Made by a program: the position numbers and the translations under genes. Below, in pieces: positions 1 to 7,520 of a stretch of 64,000 nt of DNA. Numbering within the stretch: the stretch's first letter is position 1; each line of letters opens with the position of its first letter. Where the stretch lies: the NCBI GenBank assembly GCA_017625565.1, contig JAGAKN010000013.1:1-64000 (forward strand), read 5' to 3'. Origin of the DNA: Clostridia bacterium (GTDB lineage Bacteria; Bacillota; Clostridia; Christensenellales; Borkfalkiaceae). The notes beneath the pieces are model-generated. The model worked only from the letters and a program-made list of their open reading frames with translations. It made no database searches and was not told where the DNA came from.

Positions 1-1
1 G

Positions 2-967
2 GGCGAGTTCTATTTTGGCGAAAGGCTTTGCACGACAGTTTATCCGCAAATCATTGACAAGGCTTTGTTTGCGAGAGTTCAAAAACGCCTTGCACAAAAC
101 AAGCATTTAGCAGGCGCAAACTCCGCCATCGAGCCGTATTTATTGACGGGCAAAGCATATTGCGGACATTGTGAAACGCCTATGGTAGCCGACGGCGGTA
201 CAAGTCGAAACGGCAAAAAGCACTATTATTATGCTTGCAAGAGCCGTAAAAAAGGCACTTGCGACAAGTCGCGCGAAAGCAAAGACAAGTTGGAAAGGCA
301 AGTTGCCCAAATGGTTATTGACTTTTTAAGCGATAAGAAGAACGCCGAGAAAGCCACAATGGACACTATAAACTATTACGAGCAACGCACGGGCGACAAC
401 GGACTGCGGAGCATTGAAACGAGAATAGCCAAAGCCGAGCAAGAAATTGAAAACTTGACTAATGCGTTTATAATGGCGCAAAACAATTTACTGCGCGCGA
501 ACATTGAGAAGAAAATGCAAGAGTATGAAATACTTTTGAACGACCTACAAGCCGAAAAGTCGCAAATCGTTTTGGAACGTGGGCGAAGAATTACAAAGAA
601 AGACATACTTTCGTTTATTGCCGAACTTATCAAGGGCAACCCCGACGACAAGCAATATCAAAGAAAAGTGATTGATTTTCTTGTGTTTCAAGTGTTTGTT
701 TACGACGACCAAATCGTAACGTTTTTGAATTTTGGCGTTGACAAGTCAATATCAAAAATACGTCTTGCGGAAACAAACGCGGTATTGAACGGCTTGCAAG
801 GTGTTCAAACTCAATCCCCAATAGCCCACCACAAAAAGGACATACCAAAAGGTGTGTCCTTTTTGTGTATGGTTGAGGTGATTGAAGAACCGCCGCATTA
901 TCGGTGGTGCGCGCGAATGAGCAAAAACCGTAAAACGCAACCTTTACACAATGTTCGTTGCGAGTGA
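2..967 (+). CDS. Large serine recombinase, C-terminal part (5' end outside window)
   Basis: The frame is open from base 2, so the catalytic N-terminus lies upstream of the window. What remains is the end of the recombinase domain, then a zinc-ribbon-like segment (CGHC, then a later C...C pair around KGTC), then a coiled-coil and the FVFQVFVYDD motif near the usual C-terminus. This architecture belongs to large serine recombinases of integrative elements and phages, which perform site-specific insertion and excision. The frame runs about 34 codons past a perfect terminator hairpin at 833-864, so the last residues are probably not part of the original protein. The gene lies next to other recombinase relics and is probably no longer functional in context, though the visible part is not frameshifted. 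Confidence 0.8.
   Translation, partial: GEFYFGERLCTTVYPQIIDKALFARVQKRLAQNKHLAGANSAIEPYLLTGKAYCGHCETPMVADGGTSRNGKKHYYYACKSRKKGTCDKSRESKDKLERQVAQMVIDFLSDKKNAEKATMDTINYYEQRTGDNGLRSIETRIAKAEQEIENLTNAFIMAQNNLLRANIEKKMQEYEILLNDLQAEKSQIVLERGRRITKKDILSFIAELIKGNPDDKQYQRKVIDFLVFQVFVYDDQIVTFLNFGVDKSISKIRLAETNAVLNGLQGVQTQSPIAHHKKDIPKGVSFLCMVEVIEEPPHYRWCARMSKNRKTQPLHNVRCE
833..864 (+). terminator. Hairpin terminator inside the recombinase 3' end
   Basis: A near-perfect inverted repeat (AAAAAGGACA...TGTCCTTTTT) ends in a T-run. It lies inside the open frame of the serine recombinase, which suggests the original stop codon was upstream or has been lost. Confidence 0.6.
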
Positions 968-992
968 AGCTTTGTTGGCTTTGCCAACAATT

Positions 993-1196
993 TTCTACCT
1001 CTTGCATTTGCGAGCGCATAAACTTATCGGAAAAGTGCGTATATACCTTTCCAACGAGCCGTTGCGGACTATCGCCCATCCAAATATCAACGATATTGGG
1101 ACGAACGTATTGTTGACAGACCGTTGAAAAAGTGTGCCGTAAGTAGTATCCCGTATTGCCGTTGAGTAAATCCTTGATAAGCTCGTCTTGGCGTTT
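993..1196 (-). pseudogene. Tyrosine recombinase/integrase C-terminal relic
   Basis: Reading the minus strand from 1196 gives an open stretch with LRHTF, then PNIVDIWMGDSP, then KVYTHFSDKFMRSQM. These match the Arg-His box, the penultimate box and the tyrosine nucleophile (KVY) of phage-type integrases. An in-frame stop lies just upstream at 1197-1199, and there is no N-terminal core-binding domain, start codon or ribosome binding site. After about 993 the frame continues into unrelated sequence. Only about 68 residues of the roughly 350-400 normal for the family remain, so this is a relic of a separate integrated element. Confidence 0.7.
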
Positions 1197-1244
1197 TTAA
1201 AAAGCTTACCGTAAAAAGCGGAAAATTTATAAAAAAGCGTCAAT

Positions 1245-1877
1245 TTATAGGATCGGAGCGAAAATTCTTACGATTGAACGAAAGAATTTTTTAAATAAAT
1301 TCACTTTTACCTTTTCAGGGTCTATATAAATGCTTTTTTCCATTGTATCAAGCATATCGGCTTTTATATCCGCAAGACAATCGGTTTTATACATCCAAAC
1401 GCCGTTTTCAAAGTGATGCACGAGCGAACGATAATCCATATTGATCGTACCGACCATACCGATTTCGTCATCTACAAGATAGCATTTTGCGTGAACGAAA
1501 CCTTTTTCGTATTCGTAGATTTTTACGCCTGCTTTCATAAGTCTTTCGTAAAAGGTTTTGGTCATTTCGAACACGATTTTCTTATCGGGAATATGGGGAA
1601 CGATAATGCGAACGTCAACTCCTTTAATCGCAGCGTTTTCAAGCGTTAAGCACATATCGTTGTCAATAATCAAATACGGCGTCATAATATAAGCGTATTT
1701 TTTAGCGTTTGAAAGCATATCCACGATTAAACTTTGGGTTACTCTACGCTTATAAATAGGAGTAGGTCCGTCACCAAAAGGCACTAAAAATCCCTTTTCA
1801 GCTATATTCGTGCTTGGAAATAAAACGTCGTTTGGAAGATTATCAGGCATTTCTTTTAAGTTGATAATGGAGAACAA
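1245..1877 (-). pseudogene. Cardiolipin synthase, C-terminal half only
   Basis: The 210-residue frame matches the second phospholipase D domain of bacterial cardiolipin synthases, which join two phosphatidylglycerol molecules at the membrane. Visible features are FGDGP, the YLIID block and the catalytic HxKx4D motif (HAKCYLVDD), followed by GTINMDYRSL and an FENGV block. Full-length enzymes have about 480-510 residues, with N-terminal membrane helices and a first HKD domain. Both are missing. The frame opens with a TTG codon and an in-frame stop lies a short way upstream. With only one HKD motif it should be inactive alone, so I call it a 5'-truncated gene, probably cut by the neighbouring recombinase events. 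Confidence 0.75.
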
Positions 1878-2157
1878 AAGAAATAATGCGTTGGGTGATA
1901 ACCTGCGCTACGCTGCTTGTAAAAAGCGGCGATTACACATTTAATATAATAGCGTAAGGGGAAAAACAAAAGAATTTTATAAGCTTTATATAGCATCTAT
2001 TGAACAGTTAAAACTGTTCGGTAGGTGCTTTTTATTTTACCTTATTGACAAAAAACGACGGAAGGCGCGCTCTCGTGCGCCACCTTCTTAAAATTCGACA
2101 AAAATTTTAAGAAGGATATTATGAAAATTTTTTCGAAAAATAAAAAATATTTTTTTA
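1878..2157. other. Non-coding junction between gene relics
   Basis: No supportable gene is present. The segment holds a strong terminator hairpin (1992-2036) and an imperfect GC-rich inverted repeat near 2060-2090. It joins the truncated cardiolipin synthase to the second recombinase tail and looks like degraded mobile-element sequence. Confidence 0.5.
1992..2036 (+). terminator. Intrinsic terminator
   Basis: Long stem AGCATCTATTGAACAGTT / AACTGTTCGGTAGGTGCT with a few G-T pairs, followed by a T-rich tract. No intact upstream gene remains for it to serve. Confidence 0.7.
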
Positions 2158-2445
2158 AACATCCAAGAGCGGAAAGAGAAAAAAGAACTTTCCATTGCCG
2201 AAGTCAAGAAATTTTTACGTGGTTATGAAAAATATACCGACGGGTCAATGGAAAGCAAAAAGATATTATTTGATTTATTTGTAAAAGAAGTTATCTTTGA
2301 TGGAAAAAACGTTTTAATCGTATTGCGTACCTATAAAGGAGCGGAAGTAACGAAAGCGTTGCAGGAGAACAGTTTAATAAACCCAAAGAAAGCGGGGCGG
2401 ACGAATGAATATGGGGAGGAGCTTACGATAGAAGAAAATGGCGTA
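2158..2445 (+). pseudogene. Second large serine recombinase, C-terminal tail relic
   Basis: In frame from about 2158 the translation shows a charged helix (IQERKEKKELSIAEVKKFL), then LFDLFVKEVIFDGKNVLIVL. This is the typical last section of large serine recombinases and resembles FVFQVFVYDD in the gene at 2-967. There is no catalytic or zinc-ribbon region upstream and no usable start. The frame then runs on through the tRNA-Glu terminator and the tRNA itself, so the apparent 110-codon open frame at 2248-2580 is not a real gene. Its position beside tRNA-Glu may mark an old element boundary. Confidence 0.65.
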
Positions 2446-2485
2446 AAAAAAATTCTAAACCAAACCTGTAAAAGGTTCGGTTTAG
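2445..2485 (-). terminator. Terminator of tRNA-Glu(TTC)
   Basis: On the minus strand, directly after the tRNA, a stem pairing CTAAACCGAACC with GGTTTGGTTTAG is followed by a T-run. It overlaps the end of the recombinase relic on the other strand. Confidence 0.75.
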
Positions 2486-2492
2486 AACTTTC

Positions 2493-2567
2493 TGGTGACC
2501 CCAACGGGACTCGAACCCATGTTACCACCGTGAAAGGGTGGTGTCTTAACCGCTTGACCATGGGGCC
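2493..2567 (-). tRNA. tRNA-Glu, anticodon TTC
   Basis: The 75-nt minus-strand sequence folds as a cloverleaf. The acceptor stem starts GGCCCCA, the anticodon loop is CTTTCAC on a CCACC/GGTGG stem (anticodon TTC, glutamate), the T-loop is GGTTCGAGTCC, and a genomically encoded CCA ends the molecule. The promoter lies at 2595-2623 and the terminator at 2445-2485. It differs at several stem positions from the second glutamate tRNA at 20356-20430. Confidence 0.95.
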
Positions 2568-2594
2568 ACGTGACTTTTGAGAAATTACTTGTCG

Positions 2595-2623
2595 AGTATA
2601 GCATTTTTTTGGCGACTTGTCAA
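2595..2623 (-). promoter_or_regulatory. Promoter of tRNA-Glu(TTC)
   Basis: Minus strand: TTGACA at 2623-2618, a 17-bp spacer and TATACT at 2600-2595, placed for a start about 20 bp before the tRNA. Confidence 0.75.
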
Positions 2624-2676
2624 CCGTTTCTAACCGATTTTATAAAAAAATTCTTTTTTTATTTGAAATAGAAGAA

Positions 2677-2705
2677 TTGACAAACAAATTGTTTTGTTGT
2701 ATAAT
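2677..2705 (+). promoter_or_regulatory. Promoter of the V-ATPase operon
   Basis: Consensus TTGACA (2677-2682), a 17-bp spacer and TATAAT (2700-2705). The spacer holds a loose inverted repeat (AACAAA/TTTTGTT) that could bind a regulator. The first gene starts about 80 bp downstream. Confidence 0.8.
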
Positions 2706-2783
2706 TAAAATGTAGAGATTTTTGCCATAATTTATAATAAATAAGGATAAAAAATAAGGATAAAAAATTTTTCGGAGAGCGAT

Positions 2784-3104
2784 ATGACGGAAGAAATCAT
2801 AAAATCCATTACGAATGCGGAAGCGAAAGCTTTGGAAATAAAACGCGTTGCGCAGGAGCAATCCGCCAGGATTTTAGCGGATGCGGAAATACGAGCCGAA
2901 CAAATTTTACAAACGTCTGCAGAAACTTGCAAGGCGTATCGTGACGAGCAGTTGAAACAAGCCGTTGCGCAATCGGAAGAAGAATATTGTACTACCTTAA
3001 AAGAAGAAGAACGGAAAGCGAAAGCATACTGCGCTACCGTTTTACAAACTTCGGAAATTGTCGTAAGTGAAATCGTGGGGAGAATCATCAGTGGCGATCG
3101 TTAA
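2784..3104 (+). CDS. ntpH: V-type ATP synthase subunit H (G-like peripheral stalk)
   Basis: A 106-residue, highly charged, almost entirely helical protein rich in Ala, Glu and Lys with heptad-like spacing. This is typical of the subunit that pairs with subunit E to form the peripheral stalks holding the catalytic head to the membrane motor. It is first in the operon, with GGAGAG ahead of the start, and its end overlaps the GTG start of subunit I by 14 bases. Sequence similarity is weak in this family; the call rests on composition, length and position before subunit I. The names ntpF and atpH are used for the same role in other genomes. Confidence 0.75.
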   Translation: MTEEIIKSITNAEAKALEIKRVAQEQSARILADAEIRAEQILQTSAETCKAYRDEQLKQAVAQSEEEYCTTLKEEERKAKAYCATVLQTSEIVVSEIVGRIISGDR

Positions 3105-5082
3105 GATGCGAAAACTCAATTTAATCGCGATGTCTTACGATAGGGACGCCGTTTTGAACGCTTTGCAACGTACGGGCGCGGTAGAAATCACGACGTATGC
3201 GGACACGGAAAACACCGTTATTCCCGTATGCGATTGTGAAGAAACGCGCGCGAAGCTTTCGTCGATTGAAAACGCGTTATCGGTTTTGAGTAAAGCGGTG
3301 GAGGAGTATTCCAAAGAAAACGGGGGAAAGACGGAGCTTTTAAAGGACGGATTTTGCGTTTCGTATTCGGAGTTTGTTTCCGCGAAAGACAATACGTTAG
3401 AAATCCAGGAAATCGCCAAAAAAATTCATGCGATGGTGGATGAAAAAAATAGGCTAACGGGCAACCTTGCGGGGGTTCTTCGTCAAAAGAAAACCGCAAG
3501 CGTTTATTCTATTTTGGAAGTGCCGTTCACGGCGTTTTCGGATACGGCGCATACGCGTGGACGCTTAGGCGTAGTTCCCGTTTCTATGAAAGATAGCCTG
3601 CAAGAAGCGTTAAACGGGCAGGAACTGTGTGCGTATTCCTTATTAAACGTTGCAGACGACGAAGCGTTGTTTTTTGTTTCCGCACATAAATCCGTAGCGA
3701 CGGAAACGGACGGGATTTTGTCGGCGTTTTCCTTTACCGACGCTCCGTATCAAGGGGAGCAATCGGGGAAAGGCGTTTATCAAGGCTTGGAAGCGGAAGA
3801 AAAGCGTTTACAGCTCCGTTTAAAAGAAAATGCAAAAGCGACGTATGCGTTGCGTGAAAAAATCCGTCCGTTGAAGATTTATTGCGATTATTTGGCTTTC
3901 GTTTTGGAAAAGCAAGAAACGTCGAATAAATTGCGGGAAACGGATCAAACCTTTCTTTTGCAAGCGTACGTACCCGTTGATGCGGAAGAACGGGTAAAGA
4001 GTGCTATCCAAACGGCGACGAAAGCTTCGTACGTGGATTTCTCCGATCCGACGGAAGAAGAGACTCCGCCGACGTTGCTCCGCAACAATAAGGTCGTGGA
4101 GAATTTCGAATCAATTACGAATACCTATTCCACACCGAATTATCGGGAATTCGATCCGAACGGAATTATGGCGTTCTTTTACAGTTTGTTGATGGGCTTT
4201 ATCATCGGCGACGCTGGGTACGGCTTGGTGATGGCGCTTGCGGGCGGTTGGCTTTGGTATCGGGGACGCGTTCGTCCAACGGGCATGTCGCGGTTGGCAG
4301 GCGCGTTCGCTATCGGCGGTATTTTCGCCGTGATTTGGGGACTGCTGTTCAATTCACTTTTCGGTTTCCCCGTATTCGGTAAAGGGAATTCGCTAATGCC
4401 CGATCCGCAAAACGATCAATGGTCGCTTGCAGGAATTGACGTTCCTAGCGTGTTAATCGTGAGTATGGAAATCGGGCTCGTGCAGTTATGCACAGGCTAT
4501 ATTTGTCGCGCCGTACAGGAATGGCGTCATGGGAATGTAGCCGACGGGATTTTCGACGGCGTCCTTTGGGCGGTGTTCTCGATCGGCGTCGGATTGTTAA
4601 TCGTCGGATTTGTCGACGAAGCGAACGTACCCGTTTTGGGTACGGTGGGCGCAATTATAGTGGGGAGTACCTTGCTACTTGCGATATTGACGGCAGGTAG
4701 AAAAGAGAAATTCTTCGGCAAAATCACGAAAGGGTTCGGTACGGTTTACGGAATTATCAACTACGCGTCGGATGTTTTGAGCTATGCGCGGTTGTATGGG
4801 TTGATGCTCTCGGGCGCGGTAATCGCACAAATTATTGCACAATACAGCGGTGGGTTCATTTTAAGTGGAAACGCATTGTTGATCGTGCTCGGTGGGTTGC
4901 TACTCGTTGTGGGGAACGCATTTAACTTGGTCATGAATCTTTTGGGTGCGTATATTCACGATGCTAGATTGCAATACGTAGAATTTTACGGTCGGTTCTT
5001 CGAGGGGGAAGGGGAATTATTCTCGCCCTTGGGTTCGAAACAAAAATACATCTATTTGATGCAGGATAAACAAGGTTCTTAA
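3091..5082 (+). CDS. ntpI: V-type ATP synthase subunit I (a-subunit)
   Basis: I choose the GTG at 3091, giving 663 residues beginning VAIVKMRKLNLIAM. GGGGAG lies 8 bases upstream and the family normally begins this way; the frame is open further upstream without better support. The N-terminal half (about 1-330) is a soluble coiled-coil arm that links to the peripheral stalks. The C-terminal half has seven or so hydrophobic segments forming the ion half-channels, including the SYARLYGLMLSG segment with the essential arginine near the proteolipid ring. The EFYGRFFEGEG block near the end is typical of the family. Translation is coupled to subunit H by overlap. Confidence 0.93.
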   Translation: MAIVKMRKLNLIAMSYDRDAVLNALQRTGAVEITTYADTENTVIPVCDCEETRAKLSSIENALSVLSKAVEEYSKENGGKTELLKDGFCVSYSEFVSAKDNTLEIQEIAKKIHAMVDEKNRLTGNLAGVLRQKKTASVYSILEVPFTAFSDTAHTRGRLGVVPVSMKDSLQEALNGQELCAYSLLNVADDEALFFVSAHKSVATETDGILSAFSFTDAPYQGEQSGKGVYQGLEAEEKRLQLRLKENAKATYALREKIRPLKIYCDYLAFVLEKQETSNKLRETDQTFLLQAYVPVDAEERVKSAIQTATKASYVDFSDPTEEETPPTLLRNNKVVENFESITNTYSTPNYREFDPNGIMAFFYSLLMGFIIGDAGYGLVMALAGGWLWYRGRVRPTGMSRLAGAFAIGGIFAVIWGLLFNSLFGFPVFGKGNSLMPDPQNDQWSLAGIDVPSVLIVSMEIGLVQLCTGYICRAVQEWRHGNVADGIFDGVLWAVFSIGVGLLIVGFVDEANVPVLGTVGAIIVGSTLLLAILTAGRKEKFFGKITKGFGTVYGIINYASDVLSYARLYGLMLSGAVIAQIIAQYSGGFILSGNALLIVLGGLLLVVGNAFNLVMNLLGAYIHDARLQYVEFYGRFFEGEGELFSPLGSKQKYIYLMQDKQGS

Positions 5083-5097
5083 ACGGGAAAACCGTTT
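5081..5097 (+). other. Small hairpin at the ntpI stop, upstream of the proteolipid gene
   Basis: AAACGG-GAAAA-CCGTTT overlaps the ntpI stop codon and has no T-run. It is followed by the longest gap in the front of the operon and by an unusually strong GGAGGA ribosome binding site (5125-5130) for ntpK. It may help set the high proteolipid yield, which is an inference only. Confidence 0.35.
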
Positions 5098-5138
5098 GAA
5101 TATAGAATGAAAGAATAAAACATCGGAGGATTTTATTT

Positions 5139-5597
5139 ATGGGTTATGCAATCTCTTTGATTGGCATTGCGGCTTGCGTGTTGCTTTGTGGGGTTGGTTC
5201 TTGTATCGGTCTTTTCAAGACCAGTACGGCTGCTGCCGGAGTTTTAGGGGAAGATCCCAAAAAGTTCGGTAAAGTTATGGTTCTTGTATTGCTCCCCGCA
5301 ACGCAAGGTATTTACGGCTTTATTATCGGCATTATCGCTTCGGGCAGTATTGCGCAAACGATGACGACGGCAATGGGTTGGGCTATGGTAGGCGCAGTAC
5401 TTCCTATGGCACTTTCGGGCTTGCTTTCCGCATATTTCCAAGGGAAAGCGGCAGCGAACTGTATCTATGCAGTCGGCAAGCAAGAATCCTTGTCGGGGAA
5501 ATTGATCGTTTATCCCGGTATGATCGAATTCTACGCCATTCTCGGCTTGATCATCTCGATTATGTTGCTTGGGAACGTCGGCGGTTTGATCGCGTAA
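5139..5597 (+). CDS. ntpK: V-type ATP synthase subunit K (proteolipid, sodium-type ligands)
   Basis: A 152-residue protein with four membrane helices, formed as two tandem hairpins, that builds the rotating membrane ring. The ion-binding residues are visible: L52, T55 and Q56 in LLPATQG, Q101 in FQGKAAA, and E130 in the last helix (PGMIEFYAILG). These have the same relative spacing as the sodium ligands L61, T64, Q65, Q110 and E139 described for Enterococcus hirae NtpK, so sodium coupling is predicted. A strong GGAGGA site precedes the start. The first hairpin has no acidic residue, as expected for a duplicated 16-kDa proteolipid with one carboxylate. Confidence 0.93.
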   Translation: MGYAISLIGIAACVLLCGVGSCIGLFKTSTAAAGVLGEDPKKFGKVMVLVLLPATQGIYGFIIGIIASGSIAQTMTTAMGWAMVGAVLPMALSGLLSAYFQGKAAANCIYAVGKQESLSGKLIVYPGMIEFYAILGLIISIMLLGNVGGLIA

Positions 5598-5614
5598 GTA
5601 AGCGGTAGAACGAT

Positions 5615-6184
5615 ATGAGTATGCAACTCGTAGTAGACAGAATACTCCTTGACGCCAAGGCGGAAGCTACGGCGATTGTAGAAGAAGCGGAAAACAAGGC
5701 GAAAGCGTTGCTTTCCACGGTTTCCGCGCGCGCTGAAAACGAGAAAAACGCGGTGGAAGCGGAAATGCAAGCAAAGAAAGAGAGTGTTCTTGAAAAGAAA
5801 CGTGCAACGGCGCGGTTGGATAGCGCGAAGATTTTACTCGGCGAGAAACGGAAAACGTTGGATGCGATTTACCGCTCTGCGCTTTCCCGTTTACAAACGC
5901 TTGAGAAGGAAGATTGTTTGCGTTTAGCGACGCGTTTGTTGGAAACGTACGCGGAGAACGGCGACGAAATTTATTTTGCCGAGAATTTTGTTTACGCAAA
6001 AGAAGTGTCGTTGTTGCCGATTGTGCAAACAAAATCGTTAAAGGTTGCCAAGGAGCGTTTACCCTTGGACGGCGGAATGCGATTAAAGGGCGAAAAGTCG
6101 GATAAAGATTTGTCTTACGGGGCGTTGCTTTCGGCGGATCGGGACGAAAATCAAGCGACGTTGGCGAAAAAACTCTTTAAATAA
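5615..6184 (+). CDS. ntpE: V-type ATP synthase subunit E (peripheral stalk)
   Basis: 189 residues. The first half is a long charged helix (about 10-100, rich in Ala, Glu and Lys) that would coil with subunit H. The second half is a compact globular domain that contacts the catalytic head. Length and order (K-E-C) match bacterial V-ATPase operons. The start is the ATG at 5615, with only a weak upstream ribosome binding site. The gene follows ntpK by 17 bases and precedes ntpC by 13 bases. Confidence 0.85.
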   Translation: MSMQLVVDRILLDAKAEATAIVEEAENKAKALLSTVSARAENEKNAVEAEMQAKKESVLEKKRATARLDSAKILLGEKRKTLDAIYRSALSRLQTLEKEDCLRLATRLLETYAENGDEIYFAENFVYAKEVSLLPIVQTKSLKVAKERLPLDGGMRLKGEKSDKDLSYGALLSADRDENQATLAKKLFK

Positions 6185-6197
6185 CGGAGAACGCAAA

Positions 6198-7178
6198 ATG
6201 GCATCGTTTTTAGATACTGCGTATACAAACGGCGTAATCGCCGTGAGAGAAAAACATCTTTTGAAAGATAAAATTTCCCGTTTCTGTGAACTGAGTGCGG
6301 AAGAAGCGTTTCGCGCGCTTTTGGAGAGCGGTTTCGGGGGTGGCGCGGAAACTGCGGTCAGCGTATACGATTACGAAAAACTCATTTTGCAAGAAGAAGA
6401 GAAGTTGGACGCGTTCATACGCGAATACGCTCCGTCGGAAACGGAGAGAGCGTACCTGCTTTCTCCGAAAGATTTCCACAATGCCAAAGCATTGGTCAAA
6501 GCGAAATATTTAAACGTGGATGCAGGGCGTATGTTGGCAGACGACGGCTTGATTCCCGTTGCGGAATTGACGGCTTGTATCGATGCAAACGACTATACCG
6601 ACTTAGCGAAAAAAAACGCGTATTTGGCGGACGCTTGCATAAACGCGACGGAAAGTTTACAAGAAACGCCGTCGGGGGCGAAAGTGGGCGAGATTTTCGA
6701 AAAGGCGTTGTATTCGTATTTGTTTGCCCTTTCTAAACGTAAGGCGGTACTCAAAAAACTTTTACAGGCAAAAATCGATATGACGAATATTTTAACGGCG
6801 TTCCGTTCTGTAAACGAGCAGACGGCAAAAGACAAATATTTGCCGTTTGGGACGTTGAAAGAAACGGAGCTTGCCCGTTTGTTCGACGATGGGGCAAACG
6901 CGGAAAAAGCTTTTGGGGAAACTCCTTATGCCGAATTCGTCAAGCTTTGCTTGCACGCAAAGGAACAGGGGTTGCCTATGTCGCAGGCGGAAAAACTCCG
7001 CGACGGGTACGACGTGGCATTTTTTGCGAAACGCAAATACGACTTACAAAAAACCGAGCCGTTCTTGTATTACGTGTACCGCCGAAAGACGGAACAAGCG
7101 AACGTGCGGATCGTTTTCGTATGTCTTTTGGCAGGGCAAAGCGAACAAGAAATAAAGGGACGACTTCGCGTATGGTGA
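6198..7178 (+). CDS. ntpC: V-type ATP synthase subunit C (central stalk socket)
   Basis: 326 residues, within the usual 320-350 for the family. It is a soluble, mostly helical protein with no membrane segments, and the FHNAKALVKAKY block near 95 is typical. Subunit C forms a funnel on top of the proteolipid ring and connects it to the D-F rotor shaft. A GGAG site precedes the ATG at 6198. It lies in the conserved position between E and F. Confidence 0.88.
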   Translation: MASFLDTAYTNGVIAVREKHLLKDKISRFCELSAEEAFRALLESGFGGGAETAVSVYDYEKLILQEEEKLDAFIREYAPSETERAYLLSPKDFHNAKALVKAKYLNVDAGRMLADDGLIPVAELTACIDANDYTDLAKKNAYLADACINATESLQETPSGAKVGEIFEKALYSYLFALSKRKAVLKKLLQAKIDMTNILTAFRSVNEQTAKDKYLPFGTLKETELARLFDDGANAEKAFGETPYAEFVKLCLHAKEQGLPMSQAEKLRDGYDVAFFAKRKYDLQKTEPFLYYVYRRKTEQANVRIVFVCLLAGQSEQEIKGRLRVW

Positions 7179-7191
7179 CGGGAGAAAACGT

Positions 7192-7509
7192 ATGACGGGA
7201 AAAATGGCGATCGTCGGCAACGGCGACGGAATATTAGTGTTTAAAGCGACAGGGGTGGATACCTTCCCTGCGGAAAACGAGAAAAAAGCGCGGGAAATTC
7301 TTCGAAAAATAGCCAAGGAATATCAAATTATATTCCTTACGGAAGATTTGGCGAAACAGTTGACGGAGTTTTTAAAACGGTTTGACGAAGAACCGTACCC
7401 CGTCGTCGTAAGCATTCCCACGGCGGAAAGCGGTGGATACGGCATGCAGGTGTTAAAGACGGCGATGGAACGCGCGCTCGGGGTGGATATTTTATTTAAC
7501 AAAGACTAA
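7192..7509 (+). CDS. ntpF: V-type ATP synthase subunit F (rotor)
   Basis: A 105-residue small alpha/beta protein beginning [19 protein letters not shown], with the IIFLTEDLA strand-helix and a PVVVSIPT strand, all typical of subunit F. With D it makes the central rotor shaft and can regulate ATP hydrolysis. It is preceded by GGGAG and followed by 11 bases and then subunit A. In some nomenclatures this gene is called ntpG. Confidence 0.9.
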   Translation: MTGKMAIVGNGDGILVFKATGVDTFPAENEKKAREILRKIAKEYQIIFLTEDLAKQLTEFLKRFDEEPYPVVVSIPTAESGGYGMQVLKTAMERALGVDILFNKD

Positions 7510-7520
7510 AGGAGAAAAAG

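Noticed and set aside
2248-2580. 110-codon open frame
   Set aside because: Its first part is a recombinase tail and the rest reads through the tRNA-Glu terminator and tRNA sequence.
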